Shown piece by piece: positions 1 through 12,785 of a stretch of DNA of 64,000 nucleotides (within the stretch, counting starts at the first letter, position 1; every line of letters begins with the position of its first letter). The stretch lies in contig JVKJ01000005.1 in the NCBI GenBank assembly GCA_001054945.1, positions 1-64,000 of the forward strand, given 5' to 3'. This DNA is from Corynebacterium falsenii. GTDB taxonomy: Bacteria > Actinomycetota > Actinomycetes > Mycobacteriales > Mycobacteriaceae. Made by a program: the position numbers and the translations under genes. The notes under the pieces were generated by a model, which worked only from the letters and a program-made list of their open reading frames with translations, did no database searches and was not told the origin of the DNA.

Positions 1-638
1 TGGCCTGGGTGTTTGTGTATGTGTGGGGTGGTGTGTAGATTTATCGGAGTCAGCGCGACGGGCTGCACAGTGGTTGTGACCTGGGGGTTTGTTTCCTTGT
101 GGTTGTGATTGTGTGTGGTTGTTGTGTTGGTTTGGTTGTTTACCACGGTTTTGCTTTTTGTTTCTGTGGTGTTTAGACTGTGTTTCCACCGCGATGATGA
201 TGCTCACTTGGGTGTGGGTGTTGGTTGTTGTGTGTGTATGTAGTTTGAGAACTCAATAGCGTAATGAACCAAGCAGTGCATGCCGGCTGCGTGCTGTGAC
301 TGTGCCTTTTTGTGGGTGTGGTTGTGGTGTGTGGTTGGTGTGTTGATCACAGTGTTTTGTGCCTGCACATGAGTGTGTGGGTGTGTGGATGCGCCTGGTT
401 GTCACTGGATGTGGTGGCTGGGTTTGGTTTGTGTGCCACGATGCGCCGTTCATGCTGGCGTGTTTTTTGAAGTGGTGCATGAGAAGTTGTCTACTGTGAT
501 TTTTGAGAATTTTTAACTTTTGTTGATTTTCTTTTGTCAGTAGTTTTCCTGCCCTGGTGTGACCATGATTGTGGTTGTGTTGGGGTGGGGTATTTTTTGC
601 CAGAACATCATGGCTCTTTGTTTGAGGGTTTTTGTTCT
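1..638 (+). promoter_or_regulatory. rRNA operon leader region
   Basis: This 640-base stretch lies upstream of 16S rRNA and holds no convincing gene. It is very rich in T and G on the + strand, with many TGTGTG and GGTTG runs, and becomes AT-rich in the last 150 bases. The conserved actinobacterial leader motif at 244-261 indicates that at least the part downstream of about 240 is transcribed as pre-rRNA leader, so the promoter should lie upstream of that point. I could not fix a -35/-10 pair with confidence. Short open frames here are low-complexity and are not credible as proteins. Confidence 0.7.
244..261 (+). promoter_or_regulatory. Conserved rrn leader motif (TTTGAGAACTCAATAGCG)
   Basis: The sequence TTTGAGAACTCAATAGCG is the type of element found in actinobacterial rRNA leaders, where it is thought to serve antitermination or processing. 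A related copy, TTTGAGAACTGTATAGTGGA, lies in the 16S-23S spacer at 2377-2396. Finding the same motif before 16S and before 23S supports a role in the rRNA transcript. The function is inferred from conservation. Confidence 0.55.
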
Positions 639-5540
<4,902 letters not shown>

Positions 5541-5699
5541 CGATTTTTTGTGTGTGAACAACATGTGATGGTCGCAAAATACACTGGTCCCGTTGGTGGG
5601 TTGGTGTGGTTGGAGTATTCGCGTCTGCTGTGCAGTGTCTGGAGCATCACGACACACCACCAACCCGTGTGTGGGTGGTGGGTGTGGCTCCTGATTGGT

Positions 5700-5818
5700 T
5701 TGTCGGTGGTTTTAGCGGTGGGGTCACGCCCGGTCCCTTTCCGAACCCGGAAGCTAAGCCCACCTGCGCTGATGGTACTGCACCTGGGAGGGTGTGGGAG
5801 AGTAGGACACCGCCGGCA
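5700..5818 (+). rRNA. rrf: 5S ribosomal RNA
   Basis: The segment has the 5S core CCGAACCCGGAAGCTAAGCC, followed by GATGGTACTGCACCTGGGAG and GGGAGAGTAGGACACCGCCG. Its 5' part TGTCGGTGG pairs with CCGCCGGCA at the 3' part to form helix I. At about 119 nt it has normal length. The 23S-5S spacer (5541-5699) has no tRNA. Exact ends are estimated from the helix. Confidence 0.95.
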
Positions 5819-5834
5819 TCACAACATAATGTTT

Positions 5835-5889
5835 GGCAGCATCAACCAGCCCCCGTTTGGTCGGGTGGTGTGGTTGATGCTGCCTTTCC
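5835..5889 (+). terminator. rRNA operon terminator
   Basis: GGCAGCATCAACCA (5835-5848) pairs perfectly with TGGTTGATGCTGCC (5871-5884), and TTTCC follows. The 14-bp stem lies 17 bases after 5S, as expected for the end of an rrn operon. The loop of about 22 nt contains short G/C-rich inner pairing. Confidence 0.8.
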
Positions 5890-6177
5890 GCATACAAAGG
5901 GGAGGGTACCGTCCCGTTGTGCCCCTATGTGGGCACGACCTTTGCCCGTTTTCTGGGTGGGCACGGTCTTGGCCCACATTGCTGTGGGTGGGGTTTGTAC
6001 GTACCGACGCATCCAAAGAAGTCAATCGAAACTACCGGGGCAAGACTGAACTGCAGTAGAGGCAAGCAGTCTTAATTAGCGTAGGGCCCGTTGGGGGCAA
6101 CGAATGCTCGATGGTGGCGTCCACCGGTGCATGATCTAGACTAATTGGGGTCAGAATCCTATAAGGAAGGTTGAGGC
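5890..6177 (+). promoter_or_regulatory. Intergenic region with further hairpins and the promoter for the TPR gene
   Basis: The stretch between the rrn terminator and the next gene holds no credible coding sequence. Further inverted repeats such as GTGCCC-CTATGT-GGGCAC (about 5919-5936) may add to termination. Just before the gene, TAGACT near 6137 could be a -10 box, and AAGGAAGGTTGAGGC immediately upstream of the ATG at 6178 supplies a ribosome site. The promoter is a guess from position. Confidence 0.4.
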
Positions 6178-7230
6178 ATGGCAGATTACTCGGAACGTCC
6201 CTCTCGCGGTGGAAGGTCCCACGGCGGTAACTTTGGCGGACGGAGAAATCCGGGTGATCGCAACTCAGGACGGGACGGCGATCGCCGGTTTGGCGACGAT
6301 CGGCGTGGTCGCGGTGAGGGCCGCAGCGGTGAAGGCGACTTCCGTTCTGGGGGACGGAGGAGCTTTAACAAGCGCGGTGATGACCGCAACAGTGGCGCCC
6401 GAGGCGGCAGAGGCGGTCGGGGGCATGGAGGCCGTTTTCGCTCGAATCGGGGCGGTCAGCACAGCGAAGACCGCGGCCCTCGGACGGGTCCGCAGCGTTC
6501 GGGTTACCGCGAAGAGCGCATCAACCAGCGAATGAATGAGCCCGAGCTGCCCGCAGACGTGGATCCGAAAGACTTGGATCCGAGTGTCCGTCAAGAGCTG
6601 CGCTCCCTGTCGAAGGACAATGCTGATGCGACAGCAAAGCATTTGATTATGTCCGCCGTGCTGCTCGACCAGGACCCCCAGAAGGCTCTCGCCCACGCGC
6701 GGGCTGCAAAGAACCGTGCTGGTCGCGTGGCCGTAGCTCGGGAAACGAATGGCATTGCTGCTTACCATGCCGGCGAATGGAAGGAGGCCATCGCCGAATT
6801 GCGCGCTGCTCGACGGATGACCGGGGGACCGGGGCTCCTCGCGGTCTTGGCCGATGCAGAACGAGGGCTTGGACGTCCAGAAAAGGCCTTGGCGGTTTCT
6901 CAGGAGGAGGGCGCGGACCAGCTGGACGCTGAGTCTCGCGTGGAGCTCGCCATTGTCCAAGCCGGTGCGTACCATGACCTCAATCAGATCGACGAAGCGG
7001 TGGTTGTCCTCCAAGAGCAGTTGGATACCCCGGATACGCCGGCCGTCAGCCGGATGCGTCTGAATTACGCTTATGCAGACGCCCTCGAGCGCGCTGGCCG
7101 TACCGCCGAGGCTCGCGAGTTCTTCACCGCTGCTGCGAAGATGGACACGGAGGGCCTCATGGATTCAGAGGATCGCCTGAAGGCTCTGGACGCGGAGAAC
7201 CCCGGTAATCAGGCTCACCGCGATGACTAG
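6178..7230 (+). CDS. Arg/Gly-rich TPR-like protein
   Basis: A 350-aa protein in two parts. Residues 1 to about 110 are almost entirely Gly, Arg, Asp, Ser and Asn with many RGG/GGR-type units and no hydrophobic core, as in disordered RNA-binding tails. From about residue 120 it is helical, with repeated pairs resembling tetratricopeptide units (for example AAYHAGEWKEAIAELRAAR and YADALERAGRTAEAREFF). It fits the conserved actinobacterial gene at the place of Rv1691, upstream of the HAD phosphatase and tlyA. It is the first gene after the rRNA operon, and the RGG tail suggests RNA or ribosome contact; that role is inferred. The ATG follows AAGGAAGG. Its 3' end overlaps the next gene by 8 bases. 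Confidence 0.8.
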   Translation: MADYSERPSRGGRSHGGNFGGRRNPGDRNSGRDGDRRFGDDRRGRGEGRSGEGDFRSGGRRSFNKRGDDRNSGARGGRGGRGHGGRFRSNRGGQHSEDRGPRTGPQRSGYREERINQRMNEPELPADVDPKDLDPSVRQELRSLSKDNADATAKHLIMSAVLLDQDPQKALAHARAAKNRAGRVAVARETNGIAAYHAGEWKEAIAELRAARRMTGGPGLLAVLADAERGLGRPEKALAVSQEEGADQLDAESRVELAIVQAGAYHDLNQIDEAVVVLQEQLDTPDTPAVSRMRLNYAYADALERAGRTAEAREFFTAAAKMDTEGLMDSEDRLKALDAENPGNQAHRDD

Positions 7231-8212
7231 TTCCCATTCAATCCTCGATCGCTATGATGGCCTGCTCGTCGACCTGGACGGGACCGTTTTTGCCGGTGGC
7301 AAGCTGATCGATGGGGCTAAAGAGGGACTTGAGGGACGCCTGGTCTCTTATGTCACCAACAACGCCTCGCGAAGCCCGGCGGATGTGGCGCAGAGGCTGT
7401 GGGATCTCGGGATCGATGCGGAGCCCAACCAGGTTCTCACCTCAGCCCAGGCTGCGTGCTTGTTGGCGATGAACGAGGTCGTGGAACGCGATGGCGTCCA
7501 CAATCCCCCCTCCGCGTACGTCATCGGTACCGAGAGCTTTCGCGACCTCGCGCGGGAGGCGGGATTCCAGGTGGTGGACTCGGCATATGCGGAACCTGAC
7601 GTGGTCCTCCAGGGCCACGACCCGCACAACACCTGGGAGAAGCTCAGCGAAGGCGCCTTGGCTATCCGCCGCGGGGCCCTATTCGTAGCCAGCAACTTGG
7701 ACACTTCGTTGCCTTCGGAACGTGGACTTTTGGTGGGGAACGGTTCCATGGTCGCGGCAGTGCAGACAGCGACGGGGGTGCGCCCACTAAGTTCGGGGAA
7801 GCCAGGACCAGAGATGTTCCGCGCGGCGGCCGATCGCCTTGGGGCGCAGCAGCCACTCGTGATCGGTGACCGCCTCGACACAGACATCGCCGGGGGCATC
7901 GCGGCGGGATTCGATACGATGTGTGTCCTGACCGGTGTGAGCACCCACCACGACGTCTTAGATACCACTCACCGTCCGACTCACATCGCCGGCAGCCTGT
8001 CCGCAACGTTGTGCGGATGGAATGCGGAGGTTTCGGGAGGGGAAATCCTCGTTTCCTCCGGGGAAGAAGGGGACCTCAGTGTGATGGCCGCCGAAGCTGT
8101 TGCGGTGGTTGCTCCGTTGTATTGGGAGATCAGGGACGCCACCCCAGAACGGCATATTCGCATCACTCCGAAGGACGCGATTGCACGGGAGGCGATTGAA
8201 GCATGGCGATGA
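7223..8212 (+). CDS. HAD-superfamily sugar phosphatase (NagD-like)
   Basis: A 329-aa HAD hydrolase. Motif I is DGLLVDLDGTVFAGG (residues about 12-26), with the nucleophile Asp and DxDGT pattern. The motif II threonine region is SYVTNNASRS, and the later motif is VIGDRLDTDIAGGIAAGFDT with the Mg-binding Asp residues. This layout with a C2 cap is typical of the NagD/AraL/phosphoglycolate phosphatase subgroup. The gene corresponds in place to Rv1692, proposed in mycobacteria to act on glycerol phosphate; the substrate here is unknown. The start overlaps the TPR gene by 8 bases and the stop overlaps the small downstream gene, so it is probably co-transcribed. Confidence 0.85.
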   Translation: MTSSHSILDRYDGLLVDLDGTVFAGGKLIDGAKEGLEGRLVSYVTNNASRSPADVAQRLWDLGIDAEPNQVLTSAQAACLLAMNEVVERDGVHNPPSAYVIGTESFRDLAREAGFQVVDSAYAEPDVVLQGHDPHNTWEKLSEGALAIRRGALFVASNLDTSLPSERGLLVGNGSMVAAVQTATGVRPLSSGKPGPEMFRAAADRLGAQQPLVIGDRLDTDIAGGIAAGFDTMCVLTGVSTHHDVLDTTHRPTHIAGSLSATLCGWNAEVSGGEILVSSGEEGDLSVMAAEAVAVVAPLYWEIRDATPERHIRITPKDAIAREAIEAWR

Positions 8213-8361
8213 TGGGAGACCCGAACGCCCAGGTTAAGGAAGCGGAGGAGCTTTCCGGCCGCATCGATGAGCTGTTGGCGAAGAACGTGAGCGGTGTCGA
8301 GGAAGCTCAGGTTTTGGAGCGGGCGCACGAACTGGTCAACGAAGCGCTGGGGAACGGGTAA
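8203..8361 (+). CDS. Small conserved acidic protein (Rv1693-like position)
   Basis: A 52-aa reading frame starts at ATG 8203, inside the end of the HAD gene, and stops at 8361, three bases before tlyA. It encodes a helical acidic peptide (AQVKEAEELSGRIDELL, then EEAQVLERAHELVNEAL). M. tuberculosis carries a short conserved protein (Rv1693) between the HAD gene and tlyA, and this frame fills the same slot. It has no membrane segment or known motif. Overlapping coupling with both neighbours supports translation. Function unknown. Confidence 0.65.
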   Translation: MAMMGDPNAQVKEAEELSGRIDELLAKNVSGVEEAQVLERAHELVNEALGNG

Positions 8362-8364
8362 CTC

Positions 8365-9192
8365 ATGGCTGGAAAGAGGGGCGGTCGGCTGCAGCGGCTG
8401 GATGCCGAACTGGTGCGGCGAAAGATCGTTCGTTCACGTGAGCATGCTCAAGACGCGATCAAAGCCGGGCGCGTGACGGTGAACGGTATGGTGGCGAAGA
8501 AGCCCGCGACGGCAGTTGACGGGGATGTATCCATTAAGGTCGCCTCCTCTGAAGACGATCGATGGGCATCGCGTGGTGCACACAAGCTTCTGGGGGCCCT
8601 GGCGGCGTTCGACGTGGATCTCGATGGGGCTTCCGTACTGGATGCCGGCGCGTCGACCGGTGGCTTCACCGACGTGTGTCTGGACCGGGGAGCGCGGGTA
8701 GTGCATGCAGTGGACGTGGGCTATGGGCAGCTGATCTGGCGACTGCAGGACGACGAGCGCGTTCACGTTATGGATCGCACCAATGTTCGAACACTGACCC
8801 CAGAGGATCTGGGGGAGCAGGTGGACGTAATGGTCGGAGATCTGTCGTTCATATCCATCACCCTGGTGTTGCCAGCACTCGCGGCCTGTGTACGGGACGG
8901 CGGCCACCTGCTTCCCATGGTGAAGCCTCAGTTCGAGGTGGGGAAGGATCGCTTGGGCCAGGGAGGGGTGGTGCGCAGTCCGGAGTTGCGCGCGGAAGTG
9001 ACATTGGCCATTGCTCGGGCCGCAATCAAGTATGGTCTATCAACGAAGGATGTCGTGGCCTCCCCGCTACCGGGGCCAAGCGGAAACGTTGAATATTTCC
9101 TATGGCTCGTGAAAGATGGCGGGGCCAGCGCCCCATCGGAGGATGCTCTTCAGGAAATGGTGGCCACAGCAGTGAAGGAGGGACCGCAATGA
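8365..9192 (+). CDS. tlyA: TlyA family 2'-O-methyltransferase (rRNA)
   Basis: A 275-aa protein with an N-terminal S4 RNA-binding domain (QRLDAELVRRKIVRSREHAQ, then IKAGRVTVNG) followed by an FtsJ-like Rossmann methyltransferase (SVLDAGASTGGFTDVCLDRG at about residues 90-110, and VDVMVGDLSFISI). In mycobacteria TlyA 2'-O-methylates 16S and 23S rRNA cytidines and its loss gives capreomycin resistance; the same role is likely here. The stop codon overlaps the start of NAD kinase (ATGA), so the two are coupled. Confidence 0.92.
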   Translation: MAGKRGGRLQRLDAELVRRKIVRSREHAQDAIKAGRVTVNGMVAKKPATAVDGDVSIKVASSEDDRWASRGAHKLLGALAAFDVDLDGASVLDAGASTGGFTDVCLDRGARVVHAVDVGYGQLIWRLQDDERVHVMDRTNVRTLTPEDLGEQVDVMVGDLSFISITLVLPALAACVRDGGHLLPMVKPQFEVGKDRLGQGGVVRSPELRAEVTLAIARAAIKYGLSTKDVVASPLPGPSGNVEYFLWLVKDGGASAPSEDALQEMVATAVKEGPQ

Positions 9193-10130
9193 CCGAGGCA
9201 GCGGGTACCGAAAGTGGCGCTGAAGAGCGCGAAGTGCTGCTGGTGGCGCACACGGGTGTGCACGAGAACTTGAGCATGGCGGCCGAGGCGGCGTCCCAGC
9301 TCAAGGAAGGCGGGATGAACGTCCGGGTCATGGCTACGGCAGGGCCTGCGCCAGTAGCTCGGCATGAGGTCCTCGGGCGTTTCAAGCGATATGGCCACAC
9401 CAAGGAGGCCGCCACCGGTGTGGAAATGGTGCTGGTGCTCGGCGGCGACGGCACGTTCCTCCGCGCCGCGGATATCGCCCACTCGGCCGATGTCCCTGTT
9501 CTGGGCATCAACATGGGACACATTGGTTTTCTTGCGGAATGGGAGCAGGAATCCCTACGCGAGGCCATCGATAGGGTCTTGCAGAGGGATTACAGAGTCG
9601 AAGACCGGATGACCTTGTCCATTACCGTTCGCGATATGGATGATCGCGTTTTGGGAACTGGGTGGGCCCTCAATGAATGTTCCGTGGAAAACCTGAACCG
9701 CCAGGGCGTGCTGGACACGATTCTGGAGGTTGATCAGCGCCCCGTTTCCAGTTTTGGATGCGATGGGGTCCTGGTCTCCACGCCCACGGGGTCGACCGCA
9801 TACGCGTTCTCGGCAGGCGGGCCGGTGTTGTGGCCGGAGTTGGACGCCATCCTTGTCGTCCCGTCGAATGCCCACACCTTGTTTTCCCGGCCATTGGTGG
9901 TTTCCCCCAACTCCTCAGTCGCGGTAGAGACCAACCCCGCTACCTCTCCAGCCACTGCAGTCATGGACGGGTTCCGGCAGATTCACATGCCCCCGGGCGC
10001 GCGCGTTGAAATCCGGCGCGGGCCGCAACCGGTTCGCTGGGTGCGGTTGGACTCTGCGCCGTTCACGGATCGCCTTGTTCACAAGTTCCGCTTGCCCGTC
10101 ACGGGGTGGCGTGGCCCCCGTCATAATTAA
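9189..10130 (+). CDS. nadK: NAD kinase
   Basis: A 313-aa protein that phosphorylates NAD to NADP using ATP or polyphosphate. The signature VLGGDGTFLRAADIA is followed by PVLGINMGHIGFLAEWE, and a second conserved block GCDGVLVSTPTGSTAYAFSA lies near residue 190. I chose the ATG at 9189 because it forms an ATGA overlap with tlyA; an earlier in-frame ATG would lie deep inside tlyA. Gene order tlyA-nadK-recN is conserved in actinobacteria. Confidence 0.94.
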   Translation: MTEAAGTESGAEEREVLLVAHTGVHENLSMAAEAASQLKEGGMNVRVMATAGPAPVARHEVLGRFKRYGHTKEAATGVEMVLVLGGDGTFLRAADIAHSADVPVLGINMGHIGFLAEWEQESLREAIDRVLQRDYRVEDRMTLSITVRDMDDRVLGTGWALNECSVENLNRQGVLDTILEVDQRPVSSFGCDGVLVSTPTGSTAYAFSAGGPVLWPELDAILVVPSNAHTLFSRPLVVSPNSSVAVETNPATSPATAVMDGFRQIHMPPGARVEIRRGPQPVRWVRLDSAPFTDRLVHKFRLPVTGWRGPRHN

Positions 10131-10153
10131 CCGGAGGTGACTCCGCCGCTTCT

Positions 10154-11827
10154 ATGCTAAACGACATCAATATCCGCAACCTGGGCGTGATCGCCGAGGC
10201 CACCGCCGAATTTGCAGATGGCCTCACCGTGGTTACTGGTGAGACGGGTGCCGGAAAGACCATGGTCGTCACCAGTCTGCGGCTTCTCTCTGGCCACCGG
10301 GCAGATGCCTCGAGGGTTCGCGCGGGCGCTGATCGAGCCAGTGTCGAGGGGATCTTCACCACCTCATCGCATTCCGTGGAGGCGCTGGTCGACGAGATCG
10401 GGGGCTTCGCTGACGATGGTGAGGTCATCGCCTCTCGCACTGTTAGTGCGAACGGGCGCTCGAGGGCGCACCTCGCTGGCAAGAGCGTGGCCGCGGCGGT
10501 GTTAGGGACATTCGCCAGCCACGTCATCACCATCCATGGGCAAAACGATCAATTGCGGCTCCTGGATCCCGTGCGACAGTTGCGGGCTCTCGATTCTTAC
10601 GCAGGTACGGGCCAGGAGGTGGCGTCATATAAAAAGAAGCGCACGGAATTCCTGGACGCTGAACGCGATCTGAAGCGTCGGCTCGAAGCTCGGCGTGAAC
10701 TGGCGCTGGAGGCTGAGACGCTGCAGCGAGCAGTGGAGACGATCAATGGTATTGATCCCCAGCCCGATGAGGACGTGGAACTCAAGGCCAATATCACCCG
10801 CATGCAGGATGCCGATGATGTTCGCGGAGCACTGGAAAGCGCGCTGAAGGCTATCGATGGCAGTGGTTCTGACTTCACTGAGGTCGGTGAGCAGGAATCG
10901 GCTCAAGACCTGTTGGGGAGGGCCGCTCAGGAGCTCAATCAGGATGATCCACAGCTGCGGGAATTGTCCGAGCGCGTGGGCGACCTCAGCTCGCAACTGA
11001 GCGATATCGCGGTGGAGATTGGACAGGCGATGATGGACATCCCCGATCCGGACAGCCTGGAGGTAATGCTGCAGCGACAGCAGGACCTGCGAGAACTGCG
11101 GAAGTTTGCGGTGGATGTCAATGGTGCGATCGAATGGCGAGATAAGGCACAAGAACGTTTGTCTCAGATTGACGTCAGCGGGGAGGCCATCGACGAGCTG
11201 ACAGAACGCGTGGATACGCTCCGTGCCGAGATGATGAAGATCGGGGAGTCGCTCACGAAACAGCGGTCAAAGGCAGCGAGCAAGTTTGAGAAGGCGGTGA
11301 CCAAGGAGATCCGCGGGCTCCACATGAATGCGGCGATCGAAGTGGCTCTGACATCCGGTGAGCCCAACGCTGAGGGGCTTGACGAGGTGGAGTTTCAGCT
11401 TGTCCAAGGGGGTCAGAGGAATCCGCTGGCGGGGAGCGCTTCCGGTGGCGAACTGTCCCGCGTCATGCTCGCATTGGAGGTCATCCTCGCGGGCAAGGGG
11501 CGGACGATGGTGTTCGATGAGGTGGACGCCGGTGTGGGAGGCAAAGCTGCGGTGGAAATCGGGCGCAGGCTGGCGCAGCTCGCCGTGGATAACCAGGTGA
11601 TTGTGGTGACTCACTTGCCGCAGGTGGCAGCATTTGCCGACGCACACCTGTACGTCGCGAAAGCGACTACCGACAGTTCGGTGAGCTCCAGCGTTGACGT
11701 GCTGAATGACGAGCAGCGAGTGTTGGAACTGAGCCGAATGCTGGCGGGGTTGGAGAGCGATACGGGTCGAGCTCACGCGGAAGAGCTTCTGGAGATGGCG
11801 ACGAAAGCCAAGGCTGAATTGCGATAA
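10154..11827 (+). CDS. recN: DNA repair protein RecN
   Basis: A 557-aa SMC-like ATPase of double-strand break repair. It has an N-terminal Walker A (VVTGETGAGKTMVVTSL), a long coiled-coil middle (residues about 150-380), then the ABC signature GSASGGELSRVMLALEVI and Walker B TMVFDEVDAGVGGKAAVEIG, with the switch His in VIVVTHLPQVAAFAD. The length is usual for the family. It starts 23 bases after nadK with an AACCGGAGG ribosome site. I saw no clear SOS box directly upstream. Confidence 0.95.
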   Translation: MLNDINIRNLGVIAEATAEFADGLTVVTGETGAGKTMVVTSLRLLSGHRADASRVRAGADRASVEGIFTTSSHSVEALVDEIGGFADDGEVIASRTVSANGRSRAHLAGKSVAAAVLGTFASHVITIHGQNDQLRLLDPVRQLRALDSYAGTGQEVASYKKKRTEFLDAERDLKRRLEARRELALEAETLQRAVETINGIDPQPDEDVELKANITRMQDADDVRGALESALKAIDGSGSDFTEVGEQESAQDLLGRAAQELNQDDPQLRELSERVGDLSSQLSDIAVEIGQAMMDIPDPDSLEVMLQRQQDLRELRKFAVDVNGAIEWRDKAQERLSQIDVSGEAIDELTERVDTLRAEMMKIGESLTKQRSKAASKFEKAVTKEIRGLHMNAAIEVALTSGEPNAEGLDEVEFQLVQGGQRNPLAGSASGGELSRVMLALEVILAGKGRTMVFDEVDAGVGGKAAVEIGRRLAQLAVDNQVIVVTHLPQVAAFADAHLYVAKATTDSSVSSSVDVLNDEQRVLELSRMLAGLESDTGRAHAEELLEMATKAKAELR

Positions 11828-11996
11828 TTACTGGTCACGAGCTGTGTAGGCGCGATTCTCACATTTGCGGTGCGGAACCATGACGGGTGGGCTACTTTTA
11901 ACTGTGGTTGGCGCTCAGCTCGAGGCTTTGTTACTTCGGGCGGGGGTGAGCGCACAGCTACACATGACAGATCGTTGAGGGGGCCCGGGGCGGGGT

Positions 11997-12785
11997 ATGA
12001 ACATCATTGGAACAACACAGAAAATGTTGCGTCGGGGGCCGTTGAAGGCGCTCACGATTGTGACGGTGACGTGCGGATTGACGTCTTGCGGACTGGTAGT
12101 GGGGGCAGCGCCGCTGAATTTGGTGGGAACCGAAAGCGAAGAATCCCAGTCTATTGAAAGCGGGGGTGAACAGGGCCAGAGGGAGAGCTCGGTATCTGGG
12201 CACGCCAAGGAAGTCAACAGTGAGTTGCCGGTGCCGAGGCCAGCTGGGCACCAAGGCATCTGGTTCGAGACGGAGCCGAGTGACAAATGGGAAAGATACG
12301 TGTGGAAATCGCAGAAGTACGTGGGGGATCCAATTGTGCTTCCGCCATTGAGGGAACGGGAGGTACCCGACAACTACGTGGGAAAGCCTGACATCTGCTC
12401 GGATGAGGTTCGGGAAAGAATGAAGGATATTGGCTTCGAGGGGGAGCGGCGGTTGAAAGATGGAAAATTATACAAATGTACTTTTGAGCGGCCCTTTGAA
12501 CCAAGCTTTTCTGAGTCTTCAAGGACGCAATCAATGCTTCTTTTTCCAGAAACTTTGGATTACCTGCCGGCCGCAGATTATGAGTCAAGATATGTCGGCG
12601 GAAAACAGGGAATTGTTTCAGCGAGCGAGGAGATAAAAGTGCTTAATTGCGGAGGGAGAAGGGATTTAGACGGATCAGCTACTGTGATTGTTGAATCTGC
12701 ATTCAAGCATCAAGAAGACCGAAACGAACACTGTCGAATTGTTGAGCTCTTTAATCAGATAACGCTTAATGTTGGAGTGAAATAA
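11997..12785 (+). CDS. Secreted lipoprotein, DUF3558-like
   Basis: A 262-aa protein with a signal peptide (LKALTIVTVTCGLTSCGLVV) ending in a plausible lipobox before Cys, so it is probably membrane-anchored. A Ser/Glu-rich linker follows, then a domain beginning DICSDEVRERMKDIGFEGER and running to a second Cys in YKCTFERPF, a pattern resembling the DUF3558 lipoproteins of mycobacteria and corynebacteria. The second half (12420-12785) is notably AT-richer than its neighbours. Its TAA is directly followed by the ATG of the next gene. The DUF3558 assignment is by eye and moderate. No role is known. Confidence 0.65.
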   Translation: MNIIGTTQKMLRRGPLKALTIVTVTCGLTSCGLVVGAAPLNLVGTESEESQSIESGGEQGQRESSVSGHAKEVNSELPVPRPAGHQGIWFETEPSDKWERYVWKSQKYVGDPIVLPPLREREVPDNYVGKPDICSDEVRERMKDIGFEGERRLKDGKLYKCTFERPFEPSFSESSRTQSMLLFPETLDYLPAADYESRYVGGKQGIVSASEEIKVLNCGGRRDLDGSATVIVESAFKHQEDRNEHCRIVELFNQITLNVGVK

